Counted from the stretch's first letter, positions 25,409 through 34,112 are shown. The stretch: 36,651 bases of DNA from an uncultured Acidimicrobiaceae bacterium (GCA_937894805.1 CALAYR010000100.1:1-36651); one strand, 5' to 3'. Numbers and translations: made by a program. The notes: generated from the sequence alone by a model not told the origin.

Positions 25409-26164
25409 TTACTGGTAAACGACGACGCGGGTGCCGATCGGTATGTACGGGCTCTTCCAGAGCCAGTCCATGGCCGCGAGGCTGATGCGAACACAACCGT
25501 GCGAAGCAGGTTGTGGCGGCACGCTGTACGAGCCGTGCACGGCGATGCCGCCGGAAAAGTACTTAGGTCGATAGAGGCCACCGAGCGGCCCAATGTCCCA
25601 CTTGTCAACTTGGTAGTAGACGTGGAACGTACCCGTAGGGGTGACGGCCAAGGTTGAATAGCCGTGTCCCGTGGCGTAGCTGTAGCCACCACCCGAAGAG
25701 ATGTTGAAGATCTTTATGATTTTGTGATCCTGGACAATCATCAAAATCTGCTTGGAGAGCGAGACCTCGATAACGAGGCCGTTCGTCGTTCTGGGGGTTG
25801 GAAGTACTGCGCGGTACAGGGCTGCCGAAGTCCAGCGGTTCACTACGCCGTCGCGGTTCAACCCGTTTGCTTTTTGCAGTGCGAAGACGGCCTGCTGAGT
25901 CAAGTCATTGAAGCGCCCATTGGCATTACCAACCCAATAACCCGTGGAGGCCAACTTGAGTTGCAGTGCTAACACTGCGGGCCCCGAGGAACCCAACATC
26001 AGTTTGTTGAAGGGGGCTGTTGTCGATGTCGTAGAGGTCGATGACGTGGACGACGTTGGGTTGGGTCCCGCAAAGGCGGAGGGGGCAAGCAGTCCGGTTG
26101 TCACCATGGTGGCCGAAACCGCGACACCGAAGGCCTTGGTGAGGCGGTGGGCGGCGAAGGGCAT
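25409..26164 (-). CDS. L,D-transpeptidase (YkuD) with peptidoglycan-binding domain
   Basis: Exported 251-residue enzyme that makes 3-3 cross-links between peptidoglycan stems. An N-terminal Sec signal peptide ends near SAFAGP (about residue 32). A Thr/Ser-rich linker follows, then a peptidoglycan-binding-1 domain at about 55-115, then the YkuD domain with H210 and the catalytic H222-G-C224-V-R226 motif. The ATG has TATCCT 6 bases upstream. It converges on tRNA-Cys across a hairpin terminator. Confidence 0.93.
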   Translation of the reverse strand: MPFAAHRLTKAFGVAVSATMVTTGLLAPSAFAGPNPTSSTSSTSTTSTTAPFNKLMLGSSGPAVLALQLKLASTGYWVGNANGRFNDLTQQAVFALQKANGLNRDGVVNRWTSAALYRAVLPTPRTTNGLVIEVSLSKQILMIVQDHKIIKIFNISSGGGYSYATGHGYSTLAVTPTGTFHVYYQVDKWDIGPLGGLYRPKYFSGGIAVHGSYSVPPQPASHGCVRISLAAMDWLWKSPYIPIGTRVVVYQ

Positions 26165-26170
26165 GGAGTA

Positions 26171-26176
26171 AGGATA
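26171..26176 (-). promoter_or_regulatory. Candidate -10 element for leaderless L,D-transpeptidase
   Basis: TATCCT on the minus strand, 6 bases before the ATG. Confidence 0.45.
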
Positions 26177-26254
26177 GGTTCCTTTTTTGCAGAATTACGA
26201 CCATGTAAGAAATTTTGTCTAGAGCGTTTGGCTGGCCTCAATGGCAAAACGTCA

Positions 26255-26260
26255 CAGAAT
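26255..26260 (+). promoter_or_regulatory. Candidate -10 of the exonuclease gene
   Basis: CAGAAT lies 6 bases before ATG 26267. It lacks the first T of the consensus, so it is weaker than the others. Confidence 0.3.
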
Positions 26261-26266
26261 CGTGCA

Positions 26267-26944
26267 ATGCTGAGCGCCATGAATATTTGGTACGAGCTCC
26301 CCGCACTCGTGGTGGGCTTTGACATTGAGTCCACGGGGCTCGACACCGAGGTCGACGAGCCTATTTCCTACGGTTTTGCGGTATTTGAGAACGGCCAACT
26401 GGTGTTCGAAGAGGAATTCTTCGCCCTGCCCTCTGTGGCCATGCACCCAGCTGCCGAAAAGGTGCACGGTTGGTCCCGGCTCCGGCTCGAAGAACTACAT
26501 GCCGCCGGTGGGGCCCATTCGGCTGTGGCCGGTGTTGCCCGGGCCGCTCAGCGACTCCGGGAGTACCACTCCAAAGGGGCGCATTTTGTTGGCGCCTATC
26601 CCGAGTACGACTTTCGAATGACGACCTCGCTACTCCGTCGTCATTCGATGGGTGACATGGAGGTTTTGGGCTTCGACCTCGCCACGGTGCGACTGATCGA
26701 TGTCTGTCAGCACGATCGCACCATGGACGGTGACCGATCGCGTCGTCGAAACTTAACGGCCCTTGCGGCCCACTACGGAGTAACCCCGGGGGATCACACG
26801 GCGCTTGGCGATGCCAAAGCGGCAGTGGAAGTTTTAAAACAACAGGTACTCCACAATCAGGCGAACTCACTCGAGGCGCAAGTCGCCGCACTACGAATGC
26901 CCGTCAATTCTGACCAGTCCGGCCCTACTGCAGCGGGGCGATAG
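26267..26944 (+). CDS. DEDDh 3'-5' exonuclease (DnaQ/epsilon-like)
   Basis: 225-residue exonuclease-fold protein. DEDDh residues: the first Asp and Glu in GFDIESTG, the second Asp in YPEYDFR, and the His and last Asp in GDHTALGDAK. It resembles the epsilon proofreading family but has no polymerase-binding tail I can recognise, so it may act in repair or RNA/DNA turnover. ATG 26267 is chosen over the earlier in-frame start at 26147 because the domain begins right after it and a -10-like element is correctly placed. tRNA-Val follows 37 bases downstream. Confidence 0.86.
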   Translation: MLSAMNIWYELPALVVGFDIESTGLDTEVDEPISYGFAVFENGQLVFEEEFFALPSVAMHPAAEKVHGWSRLRLEELHAAGGAHSAVAGVARAAQRLREYHSKGAHFVGAYPEYDFRMTTSLLRRHSMGDMEVLGFDLATVRLIDVCQHDRTMDGDRSRRRNLTALAAHYGVTPGDHTALGDAKAAVEVLKQQVLHNQANSLEAQVAALRMPVNSDQSGPTAAGR

Positions 26945-26981
26945 GGCCGCGCTGGCCGAGTGGTAGATTGAATAGTCCTAA

Positions 26982-27058
26982 GGGCGGTTGGCGCAGTCTG
27001 GTAGCGCACTTGCATGACACGCAAGGGGTCACAGGTTCAAGTCCTGTACCGCCCACCA
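26982..27058 (+). tRNA. tRNA-Val (GAC)
   Basis: 77 bases including an encoded CCA. Acceptor GGGCGGT pairs with ACCGCCC, discriminator A. The anticodon stem CTTGC/GCAAG encloses the loop ATGACAC (anticodon GAC). T arm ACAGG/TTCAAGT/CCTGT. A TAGATT at 26964-26969 may be its -10. No terminator was seen before the DUF429 gene. Confidence 0.96.
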
Positions 27059-27127
27059 ATATTTCTGAATTGCCAAGTATCTCGTTCCTAACGACCTCGC
27101 CTTCGATTCGACGGCTCGTCTCTCAGA

Positions 27128-27805
27128 ATGCGAGAGACTGAATTCGTGATAGTCGCTGGAGCGGATGTGTGGAAGGGCATATGGGTCGTTGTTGTCTTGG
27201 ACGACGGCCGTTTCTCCCGAGGCTTTATTGCCGAAACCTTTGCTGACGTGGTTGCCAATCTGAACGACGCCTCGGTAATCGGCGTGGATATTCCAATAGG
27301 AATGCCATCCGGCGCGGAACGTCGAGCTAGTGATGTTGAGGCGAGAGCGTTCGTTGGATGTCGCCGTAGTTCCGTCTTTTTCACTCCTCCTCGGGAACTG
27401 CTGGAATGCGCTTCGGCCGCGGAAGCGAATGACATTGCTCGAACGTTGGACATTCCTGGTATCGCCGCACAGACGTTTGGATTAAAGAAGCAGATTCTTG
27501 CCGTGCAGCCATTTGCTGATCAGGACGACCGCATCTACGAAGTGCACCCTGAGGTCTCCTTCAGAGAGGCACATGGCGAAGAGTTGCTGTGGCCTAAGAG
27601 TTCATGGAATGGCCAGATGGTTCGACGATCCATTCTTGCGGAAAAGGGAATCGAGCTGCCTCAAGTCACGGTCGAATTGGGTGTTGCTGATCCCGCTGAC
27701 ATCCTTGACGCGTCTATCGTCGCCTGGTCAGCCTCACGAATCGCTTCAAACGTCGCCGAACGGTTTCCGGCAAACGGGTTGAGAATCTCCACGATCTGGC
27801 GCTAA
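27128..27805 (+). CDS. DUF429 protein (predicted RNase H-like nuclease)
   Basis: 225 residues of the DUF429/COG4923 family, predicted to have an RNase H-like fold. Diagnostic segments: AGADVWKGIWVVVVL at the start (first acidic residue), VIGVDIPIGMP (second), the CRRSSVFFTPPRE segment and RIYEVHPEVSFREAHG. A Lys/Asp-rich C-terminal DPADILDASIVAW helix completes the site. Biological role unknown. The start may be ATG 27128 or GTG 27146; the latter gives an opening closer to the family's usual one. It lies 69 bases after tRNA-Val. Confidence 0.84.
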   Translation: MRETEFVIVAGADVWKGIWVVVVLDDGRFSRGFIAETFADVVANLNDASVIGVDIPIGMPSGAERRASDVEARAFVGCRRSSVFFTPPRELLECASAAEANDIARTLDIPGIAAQTFGLKKQILAVQPFADQDDRIYEVHPEVSFREAHGEELLWPKSSWNGQMVRRSILAEKGIELPQVTVELGVADPADILDASIVAWSASRIASNVAERFPANGLRISTIWR

Positions 27806-27923
27806 GCACAGTGTCTAGCGAAAGTGGGCGGGGTTTATAGATGAGATGTCTTGCAACTATTCGCCACATCCTGCGTCTGATTGATCTGACTCGGTAACTC
27901 TCGAATGCGTTAAGGCCTTGTTG

Positions 27924-28862
27924 CTATCTAATGGGCGTTTGGTAAAGGAGCGAGCCTGAGTCACAATTCATTGGAAAGACCGAGATGGTGCTCGTTATGT
28001 TGCCCATCGAGTCCATACAGAAGTATTCATACTGCGCCACGTTGGCCGCCAAGCCCCCCAGGAGGATGACAAAGCCAATGTAGGAGAAGACTCCGAGGAT
28101 GATGGCGATTGTTATTGTCCGCCGGGCGCCCTTGGTCAAACACCACTGCGGTACTGAGGAAGTTGCCGAGGTGCTAAGTGCTTCATCTGACGCCTGCTTA
28201 ACGTCCCCATAGAGGCCGTGCCAAGGCTGCTCAGGAGATAAAAGGAAGTAGTAGGCCGAGTAGCGAGCTTGGTAGCGCAATAGGGCGGCGACGGCCTGGT
28301 GGAGCACCCTAGGGGTCTTCGTTGTAAAGAGTGCCGAGAACCACATCACGATTACCAGCAATTGCATCCCAAATACGCCAACGACGCTTAGGAGCGCTGC
28401 GGGAAAAGCAAGAAGGATTCGAAAAAAGACGGCCAAACGGTTCATCGGACCGTTTGCAACTCTCGTGGTGAGTTCGCAATCGGCCTTGGGCGTCATTGAG
28501 TAGCCAGGATGACGAGCGGTCAACAAGTTGCTGTAGGCGCTTATTCGAGTTTGGTAGTCAAGCCACCGTGACACAAATTTGTGAATACCTTCAGGTACTT
28601 TCCCGGTGAATAGGGCACCAAACCACGCTCCGATGACTGCAAAGTAGACCCCGATACCAATGAACATAGAGATAATTTGCAGAATAAGGGCCAGGAAGAA
28701 CCTAAAGAAGACGGATCCTCGAGAGTGAATCGGAGGTTCGAGGTTGAGGGTGAGATGCAGCGCGCGGCCGAGATCAACAGTTTCACTATTAACGGCGGTA
28801 CCACACTCCTTGCAGAATTTGAAGTTGTCCTCGTTGTCGTGGCCATTTACACATACGGTCAT
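27924..28862 (-). CDS. Zinc-ribbon membrane protein with two DUF4389 repeats
   Basis: 312 residues. An N-terminal zinc ribbon (C4 and the CKEC pair near 17-20) is followed by two copies of a DUF4389-like unit, each with a pair of membrane helices and a conserved end: GKVPEGIHKFVSRWLDYQTRISAYSNLL and TKTPRVLHQAVAALLRYQARYSAYYFLL (similar spacing, clear internal duplication). A fifth helix at about 245-268 leads to an outer tail with two Cys that could form a disulfide. The ATG has AGGGGGA upstream. Function unknown; convergent with the DUF429 gene over 118 bases in which I see no clear terminator. Confidence 0.8.
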   Translation of the reverse strand: MTVCVNGHDNEDNFKFCKECGTAVNSETVDLGRALHLTLNLEPPIHSRGSVFFRFFLALILQIISMFIGIGVYFAVIGAWFGALFTGKVPEGIHKFVSRWLDYQTRISAYSNLLTARHPGYSMTPKADCELTTRVANGPMNRLAVFFRILLAFPAALLSVVGVFGMQLLVIVMWFSALFTTKTPRVLHQAVAALLRYQARYSAYYFLLSPEQPWHGLYGDVKQASDEALSTSATSSVPQWCLTKGARRTITIAIILGVFSYIGFVILLGGLAANVAQYEYFCMDSMGNITSTISVFPMNCDSGSLLYQTPIR

Positions 28863-29050
28863 TGGATCCCCCTAATCAACACCGGCATATACGCCAGCGT
28901 TCGAATCGAAGTGCACATCACACGAAGTAGATCATGAGGGAAATATGACCACTCTTATGTTGCTTACTGTGGTCTGCGTACCGAAGTTTTGACCGCTATA
29001 TTCCCGCTCGATCACGGTGATATGTCAGGCGAATGTTGAGAAATTCCGCA

Positions 29051-29656
29051 TCATCCGTACCCAATGACATGGACGACATACCAAGCGCCACGGAAAGAGA
29101 TCATCGTGTTGATGACGAAGTTGTGAGGATGGCCAGATTTGTCTTTAAAGGCCATCGTGGTCATGTAGACCTGCCAGTACGGAGCCTTGTTCTGCTCGGC
29201 GCCCACGGGCACGGTGTGAGCCGTAGCTGACCTCACGCTGTAGCCGTTATAGACGGCGCCGGGTAGCACGCTTCGAAAGCGTGCCCGTAGCTCGGCCAAC
29301 TGCTGGTGGTAGTGGGTTATGAGGCGGTTGTTCCAGTCAGCCTCATTACCTCCGCCCTGTTTAAGAACTACGTAATAGGGCATAGGCAAAAAGGCCTTGT
29401 CGGCCTCCGCATTGTTGTAGTCCCGCAGGCCCGCAAAAAAGCTGGCCATTCGACGGTCAAGAGCAGGGTCGTGCAATGGAGGTTTCACCATGGTCTGAAC
29501 CAGAGGGACCTTGGGGGCTGTGGTGGTCGTTGTCGCCTTGGGCTTGGTGGTGGTGGTCACGGCGGCGCTGGCCTGCATGATTTGGTGGCTCACTCCGTAG
29601 GCGAGTGCCCCCAGGGGTATGGCCACGCAAAGAAGGAGACGAGTGGTCGAGCGCAC
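29051..29656 (-). CDS. Secreted or membrane-anchored protein of unknown function
   Basis: 201 residues. An N-terminal hydrophobic segment (about 6-31) acts as signal peptide or anchor, followed by a Thr/Pro/Lys-rich linker (about 33-55) and a globular domain of about 140 residues. The domain contains YNNAEADKAFLPMPYY and ends GAWYVVHVIGYG, reminiscent of NTF2-like folds that end with a W-V-hydrophobic strand. That fold guess is weak. The GTG start has TAGGGT 6 bases upstream. Divergent from the acyl-CoA dehydrogenase. Confidence 0.75.
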   Translation of the reverse strand: MRSTTRLLLCVAIPLGALAYGVSHQIMQASAAVTTTTKPKATTTTTAPKVPLVQTMVKPPLHDPALDRRMASFFAGLRDYNNAEADKAFLPMPYYVVLKQGGGNEADWNNRLITHYHQQLAELRARFRSVLPGAVYNGYSVRSATAHTVPVGAEQNKAPYWQVYMTTMAFKDKSGHPHNFVINTMISFRGAWYVVHVIGYG

Positions 29657-29662
29657 TCTTCC

Positions 29663-29668
29663 ACCCTA
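29663..29668 (-). promoter_or_regulatory. Candidate -10 of the secreted-protein gene
   Basis: TAGGGT on the minus strand, 6 bases before GTG 29656. Confidence 0.4.
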
Positions 29669-29689
29669 GGAGAGCGGGGGATTTGTGTC

Positions 29690-29695
29690 TATGAT
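29690..29695 (+). promoter_or_regulatory. Candidate -10 of the acyl-CoA dehydrogenase gene
   Basis: TATGAT lies 26 bases before ATG 29722 and about 20 bases from the divergent -10. The resulting leader carries a GAGGGG ribosome-binding site. Confidence 0.45.
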
Positions 29696-29721
29696 TCAGT
29701 TACCGCTTGAGGGGAGCCCCA

Positions 29722-30939
29722 ATGACCATTTCTCGTGAAGACGAAGCACTCGATCAAAAGCAGTTCGATGTGCTTATTGACCAGTTGCTCGAAGACTTTC
29801 CACCGGCCACAACGGATCCCGTGACCTTCCTGCAGGCCCAGTTCGACCGCGGCCTGGCCTGGCCTCACTTCCCGGAGGGCTACGGCGGCCTCAACGCCTC
29901 ACCGGCTCGCTTTACCCAGACCGTTCGTCGTCTCGGTCAGGCCGGTGCTCCTAACGCCGCGATGCGTAATGTCATCGGGTACGGCATGGTCGCTCCAACG
30001 ATCATCATCCACGGTACAGAGGAGCAAAGGCAGCGTTACCTTCGCCCACTGTTCACCGGCGAAGAAGTCTGGTGCCAACTCTTTAGTGAGCCGGGTGCCG
30101 GCTCGGACGTGGCCACGCTTTCGAGTCGCGCCATCAAGGACGGCGATGAGTGGATTTTGAATGGTCAGAAGGTGTGGACCACGATGGCCCACCTCTCGAA
30201 GTTCGGACTCATCATCGCCCGTACGGACCCTGACGCCCCGAAGCACGCGGGCATGACGGCCTTCCTCGTCGACATGCACGCCGAAGGCTCCGAAGTTCGC
30301 CCCCTGTATCAGATCACCGGCGAAGCTGAGTTCAACGAGTGCTTCTTCACCGATGTTCGAGTACCCGACTCGATGCGCCTCGGTGGCGTGGGTGAGGGGT
30401 GGCCGGTCGCCATCACCACGCTGATGAACGAGCGTGTCTCCATCGGTGGCACCGTCCCGGGCCGTAACTCGGGCCCTATTGGCGAAGTGCTCAAGATTTG
30501 GAAAGAGCGCTGGGCCGACCGCAAGGACGGCCACGCCTACGCCATGCGCGACGAAGTCATGCGTAGCTGGATCCGCAATGAAGTCGCTCGTCTCACGAAT
30601 AAGCGCGCCAGCGACGGCCGTAAGTCCGGCACGCCAGGGCCCGAAGGCTCTACGGCCAAGTTGGCCTACGCCGAAGAGAACAAGCGCACCTACGAATTGG
30701 CCGTCACCCTGATGGGAACTGAAGGCATGCTGATGGTCGATGACTACCCGAAGGTGCGCCCCAACGAAACCGGTATTAACTCCGGTGACGTTCGAAAGCG
30801 CTTCTTGCGCGTCCGCGCTAATTCCATCGAAGGTGGAACCTCCGAAGTAATGCGCAACATCATCGGTGAGCGCGTACTCGGTCTGCCCGGTGAGCCACGT
30901 AATGACAAGGCCGTGTCCTGGAAGGACATTCCTCGTTAG
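29722..30939 (+). CDS. Acyl-CoA dehydrogenase family protein
   Basis: FAD flavoprotein of 405 residues that introduces a double bond at the alpha-beta position of an acyl-CoA. The three-domain ACAD fold is visible: the N-terminal helical part, the middle beta domain with CQLFSEPGAGSDVATL and WILNGQKVWTT, and the C-terminal helical bundle ending in SIEGGTSEVMRNIIGERVLGLP, where the Glu is the usual catalytic base. Substrate chain length cannot be told. ATG 29722 is preferred (GAGGGG upstream) over an in-frame start 15 bases earlier. The gene is monocistronic: promoter before it and a strong terminator after it. Confidence 0.92.
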   Translation: MTISREDEALDQKQFDVLIDQLLEDFPPATTDPVTFLQAQFDRGLAWPHFPEGYGGLNASPARFTQTVRRLGQAGAPNAAMRNVIGYGMVAPTIIIHGTEEQRQRYLRPLFTGEEVWCQLFSEPGAGSDVATLSSRAIKDGDEWILNGQKVWTTMAHLSKFGLIIARTDPDAPKHAGMTAFLVDMHAEGSEVRPLYQITGEAEFNECFFTDVRVPDSMRLGGVGEGWPVAITTLMNERVSIGGTVPGRNSGPIGEVLKIWKERWADRKDGHAYAMRDEVMRSWIRNEVARLTNKRASDGRKSGTPGPEGSTAKLAYAEENKRTYELAVTLMGTEGMLMVDDYPKVRPNETGINSGDVRKRFLRVRANSIEGGTSEVMRNIIGERVLGLPGEPRNDKAVSWKDIPR

Positions 30940-30962
30940 GCCCTAGCCGTTGGAGCTGAACG

Positions 30963-31000
30963 AAGATGCCCGCACCGATTTGGTGCGGGCATCTTTTTTT
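30963..31000 (+). terminator. Rho-independent terminator after the acyl-CoA dehydrogenase
   Basis: A 14-bp perfect stem (AAGATGCCCGCACC with its complement) around a 5-base loop GATTT, followed by seven T. The strongest terminator in the window. Confidence 0.95.
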
Positions 31001-31055
31001 GGTCGGGCCCGCGAGACCGGGCGGGCACCCCTAGGGTGACGTCATACCTGCTCTG

Positions 31056-31061
31056 TACTCT
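31056..31061 (+). promoter_or_regulatory. Candidate -10 element for leaderless helicase
   Basis: TACTCT lies 7 bases before ATG 31069 and supports that start over an upstream in-frame GTG at 31036. Confidence 0.45.
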
Positions 31062-31068
31062 CACGCGT

Positions 31069-32808
31069 ATGTCATCTGAATACTCTCTCTCGCCCGTCGA
31101 GGCCTCCAAGGCGGCCTCTGCTGTTTTCAGCATCCTGACTCGAGATGGGGGTCAAACGGCGGCCCAGTTGGCACGTCTTGTCGGAGTCCATAAGAAGTCG
31201 CTCAACCGTGTGCTCTATCACGACCCGAGATTTCAAGAGATGAAGATTGAGACGCAGGCTGCGCCACTCTGGTATTTGACGAGCACTGCTCCGGCTGGCG
31301 CCAAGGAGTCGACCAGGAAGCCGAAGTCAGAACCGACGGATGAGTCCGATGGGGTGCTCAGCGTGGCACCTCGAGAGATCATCGACGAGTTCACCCATAT
31401 CTTTGACGAGAAGGAGTATGACCCCGAAGTTCTTGCCAAGTTCATCAAGAAAATCGAAACCCCACGACCAGTAACCGCGTCTCCGATTACCGACACCGAG
31501 AATCCCTTCGGTCTCTATGAGTGGCAGAAAGAAGCACTTGCCGCTTGGGATATGAATCTCGGCCGAGGGATTATCGATGCGGTAACCGGTGCCGGTAAGA
31601 CACGCTTGGCCGTGGCCGCCATAGCGACCGAGCTGGAGCGAGGGGGAGAGGTTCTCGTTCTCGTCCCGACCATTGTCCTGCTGCACCAGTGGTACGAGAT
31701 CCTGTACGGCTTCTTCCCGGGTGTTCGTATTGGTCGAGTTGGTGACGGGCACGACGACACGTTTCGCAATTGCCGCATCGTGATTGCGGTGCTGGCCTCG
31801 GCGCGCAACCGCCATTTTCCTCTCAACGGTGAATTGGGACTCCTGGTGTCTGATGAGTGTCATCGCGCGGCGGCAGAAAAGAGTCAAGTCGCTCTCGCCA
31901 AGCACTTCCCCCGGCGCCTGGGGCTCTCCGCTACGCATGAACGCATGGATGAGGCACACGAAACAATCCTCTTGCCCTACTTCGAAAAGGTTGTCTTTAC
32001 GCTTGGCTATCAGCGGGCCATTGACGACGGCGTTATCTCATCAGTTCGCGTCGCCTTTCTGGGCGTACGTTTCAGCGAAGAAGAGCAAGGGAAGTACATC
32101 GTCTTGGCTCGGACGCTGAGCAAGATGCGTCGAAAATTGATTATTGAGCATGGATGTCGAGAGCGTCCGTTTGCAGCCTTCCTCGAAGACGTCATCCGGC
32201 TTATGAGCAAGGGCAAGCGAGCTGACGGCATCGCCGCCCAGCGATGGATGAAGGCCTGGGGTGACAAGAAGGATCTACTCGCGGAAACACCAGCCAAGCT
32301 GCACGCCGTGAACTCGCTGGCGCCAGCGATTCGAGACGCCGAACGAACGTTGATTTTCACCCAGTCGATTCACTCGGCCAACACGATCGCCGAAGAACTT
32401 CGAAAGTCGGGCATAGAGATTGCGGTGCACCACAGCCAAGTCTCCTCATCGGAACGAGACTCGATTATGAGCGACTTTGAGAGTGGCGCCATAGCAGCGC
32501 TGGCTACCGTTCAGACTTTGGAGGAGGGTGTCGACGTGCCTGAGGCCGACCTGGCCATCATTGTGGCGAGCTCGAAGCAGCGTCGCCAGATGATTCAGCG
32601 AATGGGGCGCATCATGCGCCGAAAGGTCGACGAGCGTTACGCCCGGTTCGTCATTCTCTTCGTGGAGGGAACGGATGAAGACCCCCGAGAGGGAGCGCAC
32701 GAAGCATTCGTGGGAGAGCTCGTGGCGGTCGCTCGAGAATCCACCGTGGTCCAAGTTCAAGAAGCGGCAAGTCTCAAGGAATTTCTCCGCCCCGACCGGA
32801 CGCAGTAG
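31069..32808 (+). CDS. SF2 DEAD/DEAH-type helicase with N-terminal winged helix
   Basis: 579-residue helicase in the XPB/RAD25-like (COG1061) group. Residues about 5-70 look like a winged-helix domain (SKAASAVFSILTRDGG, then LARLVGVHKKSLNRVL). Walker A is AVTGAGKT at 171-178, motif II DECH at 262-265, motif III LSATHERMD. In the second lobe are TLIFTQSIHSA, ATVQTLEEGVDVP, and the motif VI segment QRRQMIQRMGRIMRRK. The DNA substrate and role are unknown; such proteins occur alone in repair or within defence loci, and there are no other defence genes here. Confidence 0.88.
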   Translation: MSSEYSLSPVEASKAASAVFSILTRDGGQTAAQLARLVGVHKKSLNRVLYHDPRFQEMKIETQAAPLWYLTSTAPAGAKESTRKPKSEPTDESDGVLSVAPREIIDEFTHIFDEKEYDPEVLAKFIKKIETPRPVTASPITDTENPFGLYEWQKEALAAWDMNLGRGIIDAVTGAGKTRLAVAAIATELERGGEVLVLVPTIVLLHQWYEILYGFFPGVRIGRVGDGHDDTFRNCRIVIAVLASARNRHFPLNGELGLLVSDECHRAAAEKSQVALAKHFPRRLGLSATHERMDEAHETILLPYFEKVVFTLGYQRAIDDGVISSVRVAFLGVRFSEEEQGKYIVLARTLSKMRRKLIIEHGCRERPFAAFLEDVIRLMSKGKRADGIAAQRWMKAWGDKKDLLAETPAKLHAVNSLAPAIRDAERTLIFTQSIHSANTIAEELRKSGIEIAVHHSQVSSSERDSIMSDFESGAIAALATVQTLEEGVDVPEADLAIIVASSKQRRQMIQRMGRIMRRKVDERYARFVILFVEGTDEDPREGAHEAFVGELVAVARESTVVQVQEAASLKEFLRPDRTQ

Positions 32809-32838
32809 GGCAAGTAGTCCCGGCGGTCGCGACGGCCT

Positions 32839-33393
32839 CTACAGCTGGGCTACTCGAAAACTGACGAGCTGCTTCAAGAGGGGGCGATCAATCTTCCAGT
32901 CCGTCGGCACCTGAATGGTCTTCTTATTGACTTTGTACGGGGCTAGGAGATTGCTGTCGACGTGCTGAAGAATGTCATCACCGAAGGGAAGGAGCAGCAA
33001 GTGATTCTTGGCGGCCGAGAAGCCAATGATGTACTCCTTCCCGAGTCGCACTATGGGCTTGTTCCAGGCCATCACTACTTCGAACTTGGTGTTGAGCTTG
33101 AGCGTCGCACTCAAGATGGCTTTAGTGGTTGCTTGATGGGGCTCGGGAAGTGTCACCAGATAAGCATCGGGATCGGTGAAGCGCTTTGAGGTCGTCGATC
33201 CTCGAACAAACATAACGACGGCATTGGCGTGCGTCTGGCTAAAGCCGTGGTCTTCGCGAAGCAGGGCGATTTGTTGTGGATATTTGGCTGCACCCAGTTC
33301 CGCCAGCGCGTCGAGCCAATATTGAATTGGCTGTCCGTATTTCTTTTCAATGGCTGGGAAAAACGATGAACGGTCGCCCGAATCCTTACTCAT
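32839..33393 (-). CDS. DUF4287/DUF1801 protein
   Basis: 184 residues from ATG 33393. The N-terminal 65 residues fit DUF4287 (PIQYWLDALAELG, LREDHGFSQTHANAVVMFVRG). The remainder fits DUF1801 (YdhG-like): YLVTLPEPHQATTKAIL, AWNKPIVRLGKEYIIGFSAAKNHLLLLP, and the end KTIQVPTDWKIDRPLLKQLVSFR. Some DUF1801 proteins (YdhG/Fra) are iron chaperones; no iron gene is nearby, so that is only a family hint. It lies 20 bases after the dienelactone hydrolase on the same strand. Confidence 0.82.
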   Translation of the reverse strand: MSKDSGDRSSFFPAIEKKYGQPIQYWLDALAELGAAKYPQQIALLREDHGFSQTHANAVVMFVRGSTTSKRFTDPDAYLVTLPEPHQATTKAILSATLKLNTKFEVVMAWNKPIVRLGKEYIIGFSAAKNHLLLLPFGDDILQHVDSNLLAPYKVNKKTIQVPTDWKIDRPLLKQLVSFRVAQL

Positions 33394-33413
33394 CACGCAA
33401 CTGGCACGAGCGA

Positions 33414-34112
33414 TTAGAGGAGGTGCTCGCCGAAGAATTCCAGTGCACGAGCGGCAGCATCGGCAGCGGCATCGGCGTTGAAGACATTGGTCCGGTCGTC
33501 GCAGTGAAAACCGTGGTCCGCTTCTTCGTAGACAACTACTTCAGTGATGAGGTCAGTGTCGGCCATGGCTTCTTCAAGGGCGTCAACTTGATCCATCGGA
33601 ATACCCTTGTCGAGACCGCCGAAGAGGCCCAGCCATGGTGCCTTAATTTCGGGGGCCAATTCGACGAGGGACGGTAAGCCAAAACGTCCGTTGGTAACAC
33701 CGCCGCCATAGAAAGAGACGGCGGCTCCGACGATGCCGAGCGTGTTGACGAACGTGGCGACGGTGCCGCCCATGCAGTAGCCGACGATGCCAATTGACGC
33801 ATTTGTGATGCCGAGTGAGCCGAGGTGCTCCACCGTGTCACGAATGTCGCCCTCTAGTCCGGCCCGAGTGAAGTTACCCATATGGGTGAGGGCTGCGGCA
33901 AAGTCGTCGTAGGCAATCTCCGGGGAACCATCTCGGTGAAAGAGCTCCGGGGCGATAGCGAGGTATCCCGCCGCTCCAAAGCGGTCGGTCACTTCGCGAA
34001 TGTGGCCATTGACCCCGAAGGCCTCTTGAAGCACGATGATGGCGCGCGAGGCGGTCGCATCACCGGCCACGTTGATGGGCAGGCCGGAAGGCAAGATTTC
34101 GCGCGTCGTCAT
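33414..34112 (-). CDS. Dienelactone hydrolase family protein
   Basis: Alpha/beta hydrolase of 232 residues. Catalytic triad: C113 in GYCMGG (nucleophile elbow), D168 in GGLDKG, H200 in EADHGFH. Members hydrolyse dienelactones in chloroaromatic degradation or other esters; no ring-cleavage genes are near, so the true substrate is open. The ATG overlaps the stop of the nitroreductase gene by 4 bases (ATGA). Confidence 0.92.
   Translation of the reverse strand: MTTREILPSGLPINVAGDATASRAIIVLQEAFGVNGHIREVTDRFGAAGYLAIAPELFHRDGSPEIAYDDFAAALTHMGNFTRAGLEGDIRDTVEHLGSLGITNASIGIVGYCMGGTVATFVNTLGIVGAAVSFYGGGVTNGRFGLPSLVELAPEIKAPWLGLFGGLDKGIPMDQVDALEEAMADTDLITEVVVYEEADHGFHCDDRTNVFNADAAADAAARALEFFGEHLL

Noticed and set aside
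26951..26965. Stretch resembling the D arm of a tRNA just before tRNA-Val
   Set aside because: Only about 12 bases match tRNA-Cys; there is no acceptor or anticodon arm, so it is probably chance.
27806..27923. Terminator between DUF429 and the DUF4389 gene
   Set aside because: No convincing stem with a T run could be drawn.
28945..28992. 15-codon frame with GAGGGA upstream
   Set aside because: Too short to support, and no promoter or conservation can be shown from one sequence.
31036..31068. Upstream GTG start for the helicase
   Set aside because: It falls before the likely promoter; ATG 31069 has TACTCT 7 bases upstream.
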